Source: Cytidiella melzeri
Taxonomy: Eukaryota > Basidiomycota > Agaricomycetes > Polyporales > Irpicaceae
Assembly: GCA_022592445.1 (NCBI GenBank)
Contig: JABYQR010000115.1
Location: 1 to 64,000, forward strand
Reading direction: 5' to 3'
DNA length: 64,000 nt
The notes below the pieces were generated by a model. It was not told where the DNA came from, made no database searches, and saw only the letters and a program-made list of their open reading frames with translations. This document shows positions 33,694-45,353 of the stretch, piece after piece. How positions within the stretch are numbered: position 1 is the first letter of the stretch; each line of letters begins with the position of its first letter. The translations under genes and the position numbers were made by a program.

Positions 33694-36037
33694 TTGTCAT
33701 TCTCTTCAAATTCATCTCTCCTTTTTTCTGACTCGTCTCATGATAAGCTTGATATTAATCCTACTGTAAACCCCTTTAATAGGCCGTTGCGAGGACGTTT
33801 AGCAGGGTTTGATCCCGAAAGCTTTGCACCATTCCACTCGGGAGTTGTAAGTTCATTGCTCAACACCCTTGCACTTGACCTGACATAATGTCTTCTAGCC
33901 CTCGACGTCACCTCGAGGAAGTAGCTCCCAGCTCCAGCTGACTCTCTCGACAGCCACACACGAGATGCTCATTCAAGCTGGAAACCCGGCATATTGTCAG
34001 CTGTACAGCGTGTATATGGGCATGGCAAATGAAAATAAGTTTTGGGTCAAGTGCGTAGTCTTTCACTATGGATATTGAGCGCATCGAATTGACTTTCTCG
34101 GGCTGAAGGGTCTTGGATGAGCTTTTGGACATTAAGTACGTGATCTTTTGCATGTGTTCATTTTATCTCACGACGACTGATGTCGTCATATTGATTGCAG
34201 AGCCATGATTAAATCAATTCCCGAAACAGAAGCTGCGGTCCAAGGCAGAGCATCTGCACTACCACCTACGGCAATTGCCTTCCAACAGCTGGACTACGGG
34301 ACAAATAAGCAAAGAGCGAAGTGGTGGTATCTCGATGACTGGCGAAAATCCCAAACGGACGGTGGTGGCAACACTCAAATTAGCGGAACCAAGCCGAAGG
34401 TGAACATCTTCACATACCTCGAGGATGGCGACGCAAAACTTCCCAGCCATACCGCATTGGGAAATTTGCGCAGGGACGCACGGGACATCTTCAGGATGTT
34501 TGTACGCGACGGAAATCCTCCTAAGTCCTGGGGAAATGACGCACTTCCTGCACAGCGTGACCGTTTCCGCCAGGAAATGGAGATGCGTCATCCGATACTT
34601 CGATACTGCGAGAATGGTTGGAAGTCCTATCAGACTGCAGTTGCCCTTTATCCAGCCTTCAAGAGCAATGAGAAGCGGAAGCATCTCAAGGTGCAACAGG
34701 CTTTCCCCGACTGGTTGAATGACGGGAAAGTGGAAGAAGATGGCGGTGAGCTTGACGGACTTGACTCAGACGAGGAAGCAGTTCATCGGCGCACCAGCAA
34801 GCGTAAGTCCGCAAGTCTACCCACTATAGCGTCTTCATCTCGTCGAGTGAAATGCAGAAAGGGCTTGGAGATTGATGACCCTCTGTGAGTGACTGTCAGT
34901 AGATTCACGAGCACTACTTACAATAGCATGCAAGGGATACTACACGGAACGCAGGGCGGTTCACAGACGATACGAGTAGTGCTGCAATCAGCGTAGACGC
35001 TGCATTCGCGGGTGACGATAGACCTGCGAGCCTTATTCAAGGCCCGAGTGTGGCCAGGGCTACCACTCATTTAGACAGGTATGTGCCAAGTGCCGAATAT
35101 CATTCAAGTGATCACAACCTCACACATACCTGGGATCTGTATTCCAGACCAACTGCTGTAGACAGTCACAGTGGCTCGTCTCAAACCGTACCTAGTGGAA
35201 CAGCTCCGTCGAGCAAAAATAATCATGCTCAAGATTTACGCAACTCGGATTCAAACCCAATGACGACGTCGGCACCCATGGCCAGTAGTTTCAATGGTCT
35301 TTCTCTGACTAGCGGCGACTCATCTACAGTACCTCAGCCTACAAATTCGCGGCCACATCACGGTGATGCTGAGCAGCATGACACTCTCGTACCACTACTA
35401 CCACTTCCCGATGTTCCCATCGCAGCCCAGCCGCTGCAGGTAGCCCCTGCAAGTCTGCTGCTACAGGGTAGCCCTGTGAGCAGAGAAGGCATTGACACTC
35501 AGAGAGACTCCGCAACAACGGTCTTACCAGGGCTTCCAGGTGCAGACCAATCCAAGCCGCCGCCTACCGCTGGAGTACCAATGGCTTTCGAAACAGGCAC
35601 ACGGCGCCCAAGGGCACATGTCCCAGGCAAGATACATAATCTTCGGTATGTAGACATTCTATTTTTGTGATATATGATTGCTAACTTTGTGATCATATCG
35701 CTGAAGTAATGTGTGCGGGCGGCACTGGAAGAAGGACCATCCCAAAGGAACTACTGCGGAGTTCAACATGCACTTCGAAAACTGTCAGAAGGATCATGAG
35801 GTAATGCAGGTTAGCTGTCTACTCTCGATGCGCATGTCAGCTTTATCTCTGATGCATCCGAAATGTAGCTTCTTCGCGACGAAGTATGTGAATTGGTACG
35901 TAACGCTGTACATACTTGCTCCATACTACTAATAGCGGACATAGCAGGCACAGAGCAGCGGCAGTGGTCACGGTACTGAGGCATCGACAACAGGAGGAAG
36001 CGGGAGCCAACAAACTCGAGGTGGAGGTGTAATTTGA
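33694..36037 (+). CDS. Uncharacterised multi-exon gene with C-terminal Cys/His segment
   Basis: Function not recognised. Clear introns at 33847-33898, 34051-34108, 34136-34200, about 34885-34926, 35646-35706, 35801-35868 and 35896-35947; phases agree except at the 34885 junction. The conserved-looking core is exon 34201-34884 (MIKSIPETEAAVQGRASALP, FQQLDYGTNKQRAKWWYLDD, ILRYCENGWKSYQTAVALYP), preceded by MLIQAGNPAYCQLYSVYMGM. A Lys/Arg-rich stretch follows (RRTSKRKSASLP). A Ser/Pro/Thr-rich linker runs 34960-35645. Then comes CGRHWKKDHPKGTTAEFNMH, then FENC, a possible zinc-binding segment, a short helix and a Gly/Ser tail ending TGA at 36035-36037. The true 5' end may lie upstream of 33694. 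It could be a host gene or cargo of a transposon. Confidence 0.5.
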
Positions 36038-36420
36038 GTGAACAGGGGAGGAGGAGCTGGCGCCTGGTAGACGTTGCTACAATATGCTATGTTTTATAAT
36101 ATCTTTCCGCTCCACCGATAATACATATACCAGAACCTGCTATGTCCTACAACATTGTGTGGTAGATTGTCCTACAAAGCACAATATCTAGTGATGTTAT
36201 ACAACTGTTTTTGAAACGGCACAGATATACTACGCTATCTTTCCCTAGTATACGTTATATGCGCAATATTGCATAATGTATAAGTGGTCCGGAAAACATA
36301 TGCAAATGTAACAAGCTATATACTACTAGCTTTGGCTACATCCTGCGATATCTATTTCTTCCTGGGTCTCAAGGCTCGCGTGGTCATCTGTACACACACG
36401 CGCACCGCTCAGCCGCGTCG
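36038..36420. other. AT-rich intergenic region
   Basis: No ORF or repeat match noticed. Many short atat/tata tracts. Confidence 0.4.
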
Positions 36421-37011
36421 GTGTTGTCTTATCTCACCCTGACACAGCAGCTTTGCCCGCTGGTGTTGCTCAAGGCATTTGAGCCACTCACAAGTGCAGA
36501 TTATTGTTTGGAATGGGGAGAATGTGTGGCCGCATTTGTCAAGCAGCAGGTGGCTTCGTGCTTTGCCGACCCAAATGGCAATATCATACCGCACGACGCG
36601 CGACCCGACGTGTACAAGACGTGGTTCAAGAAAGGCCGGCCAGTTCATGGGCCGGAGCTCCCTTTGCACCGCAAATTCCTCGACGAGCTGATTGGTTGGT
36701 GGTGGGCCGTTCAGCCGGATGTTCAGGGAGATGATGGCCGTGCGCGACCCAAAGAATCGGACCCCTCCGACTGGTGCGAGATTATCAAGCCAGGTCGGAA
36801 TGGTGTCTTCCTCTTTCTGGCTGGGCTTATGTGGGTCGGTCGTGCTATATTCGAGCACGGCGAGGATTCCCTTCGCGCCAATTGGTCAGTTCTTGTCCAG
36901 GATATCACGTGGGTTCTGCTGCACGACATCAACTACACTGACGCCTCTGTCTCGCGCAAGCGCACCGCTTCCAAGCCTGACGAAGGCTCGCAAAAGCGAG
37001 CACAACGATAA
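36421..37011 (+). CDS. Uncharacterised protein, 5' end missing or in an upstream exon
   Basis: The frame is open from about 36421 to the TAA at 37009-37011 with no suitable ATG at the front. A 3' splice site (ACCCTGACACAG) at about 36439-36450 suggests an unseen first exon. Notable residues: DYCLEWGECVAAFVKQQVAS, WWWAVQPDVQGDDGR, DWCEIIKPGRNGVFLFLAGL, a Trp-rich mostly helical protein, ending in a basic tail (SRKRTASKPDEGSQKRAQR). I do not recognise the family. It lies 384 bp after the previous unknown gene, on the same strand. Confidence 0.45.
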   Translation: MLSYLTLTQQLCPLVLLKAFEPLTSADYCLEWGECVAAFVKQQVASCFADPNGNIIPHDARPDVYKTWFKKGRPVHGPELPLHRKFLDELIGWWWAVQPDVQGDDGRARPKESDPSDWCEIIKPGRNGVFLFLAGLMWVGRAIFEHGEDSLRANWSVLVQDITWVLLHDINYTDASVSRKRTASKPDEGSQKRAQR

Positions 37012-37431
37012 TCACTGTCGTCCAGCGCTGCCCCAATTCAAGTATCAGATACACTATATCCTTTTATTTTCCTCAGTGTTCCACTGATTAACTCGCCTGT
37101 CACATAGTTGATGTTCAATCCTTTGACCGTAGTATTCACCTGTGTATAATTCTCTAGTGTACCTGCTTTGCTTATTTGGCCCTTGTTAATGCATCCGTCG
37201 CTTACGCTCCGTTTTGTAGCGCCAACAGTCTGAACCGAACCGAATCTAAATGGCTCGGGCAAGCCTCGGCGCTTGGAACTCCGATCAAAATCAGCAATGT
37301 CCGCTACGCGATGTCTACCGTCTTGCTTATAGACCGTTCCCACTGTCTGACATGTCACCTCACCTTTCTCTCTGCTACCTCGCCCTCGACTCGCACCATT
37401 GTCTCACCACCTCCCCACCGTATGTCGCGCA
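37012..37431. other. Intergenic region
   Basis: No gene seen. Moderately pyrimidine-rich before the ATG at 37432, as in fungal promoters. Confidence 0.4.
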
Positions 37432-38218
37432 ATGCAAGCTCTCAAACAGATTGAAGAGGAGTTGGACTTGTCCTCGTCAGACGAGGAGGACAGCAGCTGT
37501 GTGGTAGTATCTGACTCGGAGGATGATTATCCGACGAGCTTTTGCCTTGACGTGGCAGAGGATGGTACACTATTTCTTCCCGGTACGTGTGCTGTGTTCC
37601 GTCTGTGCAGATAGCTAATGTAAACTCAGCGTCTCCTCCTCGTTCTTTGTCGCGTCCTCATGTGGTGTCACCCGCCACGCCTCGTCCACATGTGGTGCCA
37701 CCCGTCACGCCCCAGCCCACACCGCCGCAAACACATCATCGCACTTCAAACTCGAGAGTTCCAAGACGCATCATCACTCCTACTGCCACCTTGTCCAGTA
37801 CATCGTCTGCACGACGCAATTTGTGGGTTTCGGTTGGTGTTCAAACGGCGCAGCTGCGTTCGGTAGGCATGCAAATGAGTGATGCATATACGTCGGTTTT
37901 ATCACTGACCCCTTTGGTAAATTCCATGGATCGACTGAGCACCGACTCGCCGGCTCTAAGCTACGAGGAGATGGGCAGTCCCAGCCGTTGGACGCGACTG
38001 CAGCGCAGCAGTTTGAGCGATTCTATATCAAGTGAGACCTCAGAGCAGCCATCAGACCAGCAACGGAGTGAACCTGCGTCGTCGTTGCAACGGAGCTCTC
38101 ATGCTTCCTTTGCGCGTACGCCTCAGCGTCGCACGCAGGGAACGCAATCAGCGCATTCTATTGATGCCACGCCACTTTGGCAAGAGGGGCCATCCTGGTT
38201 TTTGCGTTCGACTTTGCC
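37432..38218 (+). CDS. Acidic/Ser-rich uncharacterised protein, 3'-truncated by gypsy G2
   Basis: Exon 1 37432-37582 (QIEEELDLSSSDEEDSSC, acidic); intron 37583-37629 (GTACGT...CTCAG); exon 2 from 37630. Exon 2 has two tandem copies of an RPHVV(S/P)P(A/V)TP motif, then a Ser/Thr/Arg-rich region (VSVGVQTAQLRSVGMQMSD). The native sequence stops near 38218, where antisense gypsy integrase sequence begins, so the true C-terminus is lost. Function not recognised; the composition suggests a nuclear, disordered protein. Confidence 0.4.
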
Positions 38219-41065
38219 ATTTCCTTGCGGATGATAGGCGGTCGTAAAACCAGTCTCTATGCCTAGGCGGTGATAGAGTGCACGCATGAAGCGTGCTGCA
38301 AACTGGGGTCCTTGGTCAGAGAGAACCTTCTTGGGAATGCCGTGAAGTCGGAATACTTCTTTGTAGTGTAGATCGGCAATCCCCTCAGCGTTAACCTTAG
38401 TAGTAGTAGGGATGATGTGCGTTTGATTGGAGTAATGGTCGACATAGACCGCGATCGAATCGAATCCCTTAGAGGGTGGCAGCTGAGTGATGAGATCTAC
38501 TCCGACATGTTCCCAAGGTCCGGCCGGAGTTTCCTGAGGCTATAGTACTGCTTTAGGGTGTGGAGCTGACTTGTAGCGTTGACAGCAATCACAACCTAGT
38601 ACGTAAGTCTCGACAAAGGCATTCATCTTTGGCCACCAATAGTGTTGTGAGACTAGCTCTATGGTGCCGTGTTTGCCTGGGTGACCAGCCGCAGGTGTGT
38701 CATGGCAAGATTTTACGATTTTGTGACGGAGCTCTTTGTTGTTAGGGATGTAGAGTTTTCCCTTGTAACAGATGAGCCCGTCACTCTCTTCCCATTCAAG
38801 TAAACCGCCAACAAGTTTGCGAGGACCCTTCTTGCGAAGGGTAGCGAGGGCTTGTGCGACTTCTGCTTCTTGCTCCGTGCATTCTCGGATCTTTGATTCG
38901 AGTGGAGAAGCAGTGGCAAGTGCACTGGTAGCGAGGATGTGGAAATGCTCCGGTTTTAGTACCACCTGATCCTTGTTGTCTTCTTCGTCTGTGACAGCAT
39001 GTGAGTGAAGACGAGAGAGAGGATCAGCGTGTATCATGGTACTACCGGGCTTGTGTACCAACACAAAGTCGAAGTCAGCCAAAAGTAATGACCAACGTGC
39101 TTGACGTCGAGTGAGGTGTTGCGCAGTCTTCCAGTACTGCAGATTTGCGTGATCTGTCCAGATCTCAAACGGTTCCTTGAGCCCCTCAAGGTAGTGGCGC
39201 CAATCTTTGAGAGCTTCGGTGATGGCTAACATCTCCCGATCAAAGATTTCGTAGTTACGTTCTGCTTCAGTCATAGATGTGGACCGGTAGGCGATAGGGT
39301 GGTAGAATCCATCTTCCTTCGATTTCTGGGAGATGATTCCACCGGTCGCATAGCCCGAGGCATCGACTTCTAGACGTGTAGGGAGTTCAGGGTCCCAGAC
39401 TGCCAAGATAGGCTTAGTGGTAAAGGCCTTCTTTAGCAACGTGAAGGCAGTCTCTTGTGCTGGACCCCAGACAAACGGTACGTCCTTCTTAGTCAGGTCA
39501 TGCAGAGGCCGTGCGTGCTTTGAGAAGTCTTGAATGAAGCGGCGGTAGAAGTTGGCGAACCCGATGAATCCTCTGACTTCTTTGAGGTTCTTGGGTGTGG
39601 GCCACGTAGAAACTGCTTGGACTTTGACAGGGTCCATAGCTACTTCGCCGGCGCGAATGATCAACCCGAGGTACTCGATCTCAGATTTCTCAAACTCGCA
39701 CTTTTCCGGCCGAAGGTAGAGGTCATGCTGTTGAAGTCGCTCGAGGACTTCATGTACAACCTTGCGGTGCTCTGTCAGGTTGTTGCTCCAAATCAAGATG
39801 TCATCTAGATAGACAGCCACCTTTCCCTCGGCGACGAGGTTTGCGAAGATGTTGTCCATCAGAGCTTGGAAGGTAGCGGGTGAGTTTGTGAGACCGAAGA
39901 ACATGACTTTAGGTTCGAAGAGTCCTCGGTTGGTAACGAACACCGCTTTGTACTCATCTCCTTCTTTGATTCGGACATTGTGATATCCCCAACGAACATC
40001 GAAACTTCTCGGTGGCAAGCGGTAGAGGGTAGCGGTTCTTTACAGTGATGTCATTGAGTTTTCTGTGACCTGAATAAGTCGGAGTTTGTTATCCTTCTTC
40101 TTGATAAAGAAGACTGGAGAAGCCATCGGAGACTTGGAAGGCGTGATGTAACCTTTGGATAGGTTCTCCTGGATGAACTTGTCAAGCTCGGCTTGTTCAT
40201 TCAGGGGCATAGGGTAAACTTTTGATTTGATGGTCTCAGGAGCGTCTGGTTTGAGATCAATCGAATGGTCCCAGGGCTGATGCTGGGGTAGCCGATTAGA
40301 TTCTTCCTCAGAGAAGACTTTAGCGTGTCTATGGTACTCTGAGGGAACAATGTCTTCGAAGGAGCGATGAGCTTTAGCTTTGTTTGCTTCGGCAGCAAGC
40401 TTAGTAGAGTAGGTGAAGCCGGCCATACACCAGACTTCATCAGTGGTGTCTTGGATAATACCGGCTTTGACCCACTGTCTACGTTCTTTGCGGTTACCGT
40501 CAACTTTCTGGAAAGGTTCATTAGGAGATTCTTCCGAGCCACTCGGAATTGTCATTTCTCCTTTTTCCCAGTTAACGGTAGGGTTTACGCACTTGAGCCA
40601 TGGTAGCCCAAGAATGACGTCTTCTGGACCTAAGTCCGTGACGAGAAACTCTGCCTTTTCCGTGTGATCTCCGACTGTGAGTGTAAGGCGAACGAAGTGC
40701 GTTAATCCGCCAGCTTTATTCTTAGTTCCGTCAATGTTATGCAATGAGATAACCCTTTTGAGCGGGTGCTGAATAATTTTATGCTTCTTGACGAACTGGT
40801 GACTGATGAATAAAGCCGTAGCTCCCGAATCAATCATTGCAGGAACACGAATGCTTCTATTCAAACCTTTAACTAGTACATGTACACGGAAATGAGATGA
40901 TAACCAATCTAGCGACGATATAGTACATGAGGAGATAGTAGACGAAGGGCATGGAGTAGACGTTGTACACGAGGAAGACGAGGCAGAAGACGAGGACGAC
41001 GAAGGAGGCAAGGACAGGGTATCGGGGGGACTCCCAGCTGCGGCTGTGTCACAAGTCCGCTTCAA
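38219..41065 (-). pseudogene. Ty3/gypsy Pol: protease-RT-RNase H-integrase, 3'-truncated (G2)
   Basis: The frame enters at about 41065 by a -1 shift from gag. The protease motif is MIDSGATALFI. RT starts at SKGYITPSKSPMASPVFFIK. Two indels break the RT fingers near 40065 and 40017 (RKLNDIT sits in another frame). RT resumes at FDVRWGYHNVRIKEGDEYKA, with active site YLDD (VAVYLDDILIWS). RNase H has EVDASGYATGG and WTDHANLQYWKT. The integrase zinc-binding part is HDTPAAGHPGKHGTIE...CDCCQRYK. A TAG at 38539-38537 then interrupts it where Gln is expected, and the DDE core (GVDLI, LSDQGPQF) runs on in frame until sequence is lost at 38219 (after TAYHPQG). Dead element; no 3' LTR in the window. Confidence 0.88.
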
Positions 41066-42557
41066 AAAACCGCATTGATTTTGGCTGCCATCTCATCCAT
41101 TTGCTTCTTTTGGATGTCAAGCATGTCCTTGAGTGCCGCAATCTTAGCATCCTTGTCATTGGATGCGTCTTGCTTTGCCGGGGTAGTAGTCGACGAGGTC
41201 AACGAGGTAGCAGCAACTTTTTGTCCCTTAGGGACGCCTTGGAGCCGTTTCAGGCAAACTGCCCCCCAGTGACCGGTACCACCGCAGTGGTTGCAGACCA
41301 GGGTCATCTGGGTGCTTTGAGTCCCTCTTCTTGTGACTCTCAGATCCACAAACCGAGCAGCACTTGCTCATCTCCTTCTTCCATTTCTGGAAGATCTCCT
41401 GTTTGCCCAGACCCGCAAAGAGCGAGTTGAACGAGGCAGAGAAGCGGGACGCGTCAATCTCCATGGCATTGGGATCACGGAACGCTTGCTGGTGGGACTT
41501 GCCGTGTCCCGACGAGCTGTCCACCATAACCTTGCCTGTGCTGTTGCGGAGGTCAGCAAGCTGTGCATCGACCGCCTTGCACTGATCTTTGAGTGCGTCG
41601 TAGGTAGCGGCGCGGGTTTGGAAGTACAAGGCACGTTGCAAGTACTCAGTGCTCAAGCTCGACTTGAGACAATCGAAGAGGTCCTGCTGGCTCCAGCCAG
41701 TGCGAGGGGGCCCAAGTCTCAAACTCGGAGATGTGGGCGGCAAAGGTCTTGTTGCCTTGCTTCATGTTGGCTATTTTTGTCTTAGCCTCCATGACAGCGT
41801 CTATTGGCTCAAATTTGGCTTTGAAAGTCTTGATCAACGTATCCCAGCTGTTGCCAAAAGCTGGTTTGCTACTGGCCAGCTCCTCAATATGAGGGCGAGC
41901 CCAGTCGGCAGCGTTGTCCTGCATGAACGACAGGGCGCTGGTGATGAGTTTGTGAGGATCAAAGATCCTCGCGCCATTGTTGTCCACCCGGACCTGGCCT
42001 TGTGCGTCTTGCTGGAAAAACGCTTTTCCTTGATTTTGCGCCCAGACTATGAACGCGTGGCGGAAGAGCCTAGCTTCCAACGATGTCTTCCCCTTGAAGG
42101 AGACCGGCTTCTCGACAATACTCCGTTCTCGGGATGTGTGCATGGCCGCGGCGACGGCTGGTGCCTGAACAGCTGGCAAAGCAGCCACCTGATTGGTGAG
42201 ATCCACCATCCTTTGTGTCAGGACCCCGAACATGTTGAGGATGTCCTGAGCACTCAGGTTGGCAGCGGCAGCTGGGGCGGCGTCGGGAGCAGCGTTCTGC
42301 TGGTTTTGGTCCATGTCTGGTGCTGTGATTAGGAGTAGATTTTCTTCATTTGGTGTCTGATAATGCTCAGAGTAGTACTTGTTGTTGACGGCTTCGGTGG
42401 AGTCTGCCTGAGTGTATTGATTTGGACAGGGTTGGTCGTCACACTTGTAGAATCGACCTTCGTAGAAGTGGTCGTCGGTGACTAGATTGGAGTCGAAGAA
42501 ATGTATACAATTATTGCAAGACGTGGTGGGCAAAAACTGTGGACTGTCTAGATCCAC
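41062..42557 (-). pseudogene. Ty3/gypsy Gag of G2 with cysteine-rich leader segment, frameshifted
   Basis: It overlaps the end of the upstream ORF. The first part has a Cys motif (CNNCIHFFDSN...KCDDQPCPN) that recurs in G3. Gag proper probably starts at MDQNQQNAA near 42313. The capsid-like part is EKPVSFKGKTSLEARLFRH, WAQNQGKAFF and FKAKFEPIDAVMEAKTKIAN. Frame breaks near 41730 and 41310 separate it from SLSTEYLQRALYFQ and from the zinc knuckle CNHCGGTGHWGAVC. The C-terminal helix ends INAVF then TGA (GTT TTT TGA), where the pol frame continues in -1. Non-functional because of the indels. Confidence 0.75.
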
Positions 42558-43275
42558 TCGAAGTAGCTATCACTATTGACTACGTTAAGTTGCGCAAGAA
42601 CTCTATCGTAGTTTTTACAAAGCTGCTTGAAAGAAACTTTCTCAATTGCTTTGCAACCCCAATCTAGGAGCTGCCACTCGCGGTCTGCTGTAACGGGTGC
42701 GAGATCGTCCACTCGGTTGAGGAACCGATTAACCTTGTTGACGAGGTGGAGCAGGGCGCAACGGTGGTCGGGGTTGGCGCGGTTCAGGAGTTCTTCAAGC
42801 TCTGTGAGAGCTTGCAAACGAGTGCGGACGGCTGTAAGTTTTGGCCTGAAGATGCCTACGAGATCAACTGGTGACAACTTTTTAAAGTCGATCAACACCG
42901 GTTTTGGTGCAGCGGGGGCGGGAGTTGGTGCAGGAGCTTTGCTAGTCGCTCTGCAAAGGTGAGCTTGTGGGTCTGTTGCTCAGCTAAGGTGCGGTCACGC
43001 TCCTCAGCAGCTCGTTCTCCGTATGCTCGTGCAGAGGCACGGAGTTGGCGATTTTCCTTGTATGAGGGGACGGTGAGGGTGATGCCTTTGACAGGCGGCT
43101 TCTTGGACACGTACTTCGCGACAGTGACCAGGTCTTTGTCAGACCAGCGATGAGGTTGACCACTCTTGCGCTTTTCAGCGAGAGCGTCGAGGAAAGATGG
43201 TGGAAGAGACCTCTTGAGCTGAGGCTCAGTGGCAGGGAGGTTCTTAGAAAAACAGGGGCGTGTGTCCTTAGGCAC
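42548..43275 (-). pseudogene. Upstream ORF ('ORF0') of gypsy G2, about 242 codons, one frameshift
   Basis: First ORF after the 5' LTR, from the ATG at 43275 (MPKDTRPCFSKNLP). A 1-nt break near 42943 separates it from the second half, which aligns with the G3 counterpart (APAPTPAPAAPKPVLIDFKK versus APAPPRPDAQKPVTLDFHKF). Shared features are SDKDLVTVAKYVSKKP, a basic N-terminus, a RLQALTEL-type helix and LDWGCKAIEKVSFKQL near the end. It precedes Gag in both families. I do not recognise its function; it is not a typical Gag. Confidence 0.55.
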
Positions 43276-43495
43276 TAGACAACGCGCAGGGGGTAGAAAT
43301 GGACGACGTAAGTGTAGCTCAACGGTATGAGAAGACCGGAGACGTACTCGTCAAACAGGAATAAACTTTTTAAAACGGTGGGAATGGGGGACCCAGGGTT
43401 TTCACAACGATCTCGACCTAATGACACGGAGACAAGGCTCGACGTGACAAACAGGGACACAAAGTGGATGACGACAAAGTGGTGGTGGTAGGCGT

Positions 43496-45353
43496 TGAGA
43501 CACTGAGTCACGCTTCAAACTAAGAACAACCTTAAAGACAACACAACCAACCACGAAGTGGCACTAGAAGTGTAAAGGTGTGGAAGCGCGGAAGTGTTAA
43601 AGTAATGCGAGGTGGTCTAAGAGTCCTAGTTTTACCTGTGCTAAAAAGAGCGACAAGGTTTTTGTGATAAAGTTTATATGCAGGGAGCTAAACGGGCAAC
43701 TACCACGCGTATCGCGGGTAAAAGGGCAAGTCGGCGCGGTGAAAGCGAAAGAGTTATGGCGCGGCTCAAAGAGAACACGCGGGAGATGTCGCGGCTTGTA
43801 GGAAAACGGCGCGCGGGGGGGGGGGGGGGGGGGCGCGGAAGATAACGCAGGCGCAATATGAATCTCGAACACAAAACGCGGTCGCTGGTGAAGATGAAGT
43901 AGTCGCTGTAAAACGCAGGCGCAGTGAAAGTGAACGCAGTAAGCTCGACGCAGTGAAGATGAAACGCAACGCAGTAACGCAGTAAAATAACGCAGTTAAA
44001 AAGCAAACGCAGTATAACGAAGCCAAGAGGAAACGTAAGAGAAAGATAAACTAATAGCGCGCGGGTCGCAGCGGAAGGCTATGTGAGATTGCCGTCAATT
44101 GGACTCGGCAGACTGCGCGCGGGGCGGTAGTGTAGAACCACACCTCCCGAGCGGCGGTGCGTATTACAGGCGAACGCGTGGCCAACGACGACGTTGGTAG
44201 AGCTGGTAAGATTGAACTGCACTAGTTCGCACTCGTGATCCTCGCCTTCAAAGTCTGGAGATAGCCAGCAATCTGGGTGCAGCGCGCGCGGTCGATCGCA
44301 GTCGAGCGGGACGAAAGGTCCTGTACGTAGGGGAATTGGGTGGTCGCTCTGAGTGTCGCAATAGGAGCAGTTATCAAGCGAGTCCGCAACAGAGGCGACG
44401 GACGACGCTGGCGAGGGTGATTTAGGAGTTGATCTCTCAGGGGAGACCGTAGGCGCTGCTGAGGGCTCTGGCTGCGGCGTGGGCGCGGGGATGATGTGAT
44501 AACGGCTTAGACTCTCGCGCGGGCGCGGGCTGAAAGGGCAACGGCCGCTGGGTGAATGGGGAACAGTGGGACAGCAGCGGCAGACTCGAGGCGGGATGTC
44601 GTTGTTGGACGCCGCGGGCATAAACGTGGAAGAGATCGCAATGAGGCAACGCAGGAGAAGCTACAGCTAGGGACGCGAAGAGACTCCCTCGACGCGAACG
44701 CAAAGTGTAAAGTGTACTCTGGAAACTGGGGTGTGGATTGATTGATTTCTGCGCAGTACAAGCAACACCTTTTTATATACCCTAAAGACCCTCTCCTAAA
44801 CCTTTCCTTCTATGTCCTAAACCCAAACGTGAGAGCGAGGAAACGGGGTGGCAGAATACTCCCGTCTGCGGAGGCAAAAATGCCCAGCGAGTCGACGCCT
44901 GGCGGGACACAGCGTTGGTCGACGCGGAGTAGCGGCGCGCGCACTTGCGCTGAAGAGGCGCCAACCGTCGCGAGCAGGTGATGAGGCGCCGTCCAAGAGT
45001 TGCACAGCGTGGCGTGATAGGAGTCTTCCTGAAACGGGGTTCGCGCGTCAAGTTTCTTCTACCGTTGGTCCGACCCGTGTCCGAAACACTTGGTGGCTGG
45101 CCGGCCCATGCTCCGATGCAAAAGGGGCGTGTCCGTGTATCAGAGTTCGGTGCGATTCCTCGGCCTAGGATGTTTCCGGCGCATTGCTCCTTGTCAAGTC
45201 CTCGGATCCTCGGCGGACTCCTCGTGACCTCGGCGAACTCCTCGTGCTCGTGACGCTGGGAAAGTGGAGGGACTGCCGCTCAGGATGACGCGGGCCGCGC
45301 AAATGGCGGGCTGCTGCCGGTTCTCCACGCCTAGCCGATTTCCGAGCGTATCA
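43496..45353 (-). repeat. 5' LTR of gypsy G2 (1.86 kb, carries an ORF)
   Basis: TGATACGC...AGTGTCTCA on the element strand, followed by leader and ORF0. Homologous along its full length to the G1 LTR. TATA box (minus strand TATATAAAAA) at 44779-44770. It contains a run of 19 G at 43815-43833 that the G1 LTR lacks. Confidence 0.85.
44079..44621 (-). CDS. LTR-encoded cysteine-rich ORF (G2 LTR), function unknown
   Basis: 180 codons from the ATG at 44621, about 150 bp after the LTR TATA box. It aligns with the G1 LTR ORF throughout; the best-conserved parts are STPKSPSPASSVASVADSLD, CSYCDTQSDHPIPLRTG, then HECELVQFNLTSSTNVVVGH. Some N-terminal Cys are lost (CPFSPRP for CPYCLRP). The frame stays open in both copies despite many substitutions around it. 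Confidence 0.5.
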   Translation of the reverse strand: MPAASNNDIPPRVCRCCPTVPHSPSGRCPFSPRPRESLSRYHIIPAPTPQPEPSAAPTVSPERSTPKSPSPASSVASVADSLDNCSYCDTQSDHPIPLRTGPFVPLDCDRPRALHPDCWLSPDFEGEDHECELVQFNLTSSTNVVVGHAFACNTHRRSGGVVLHYRPARSLPSPIDGNLT

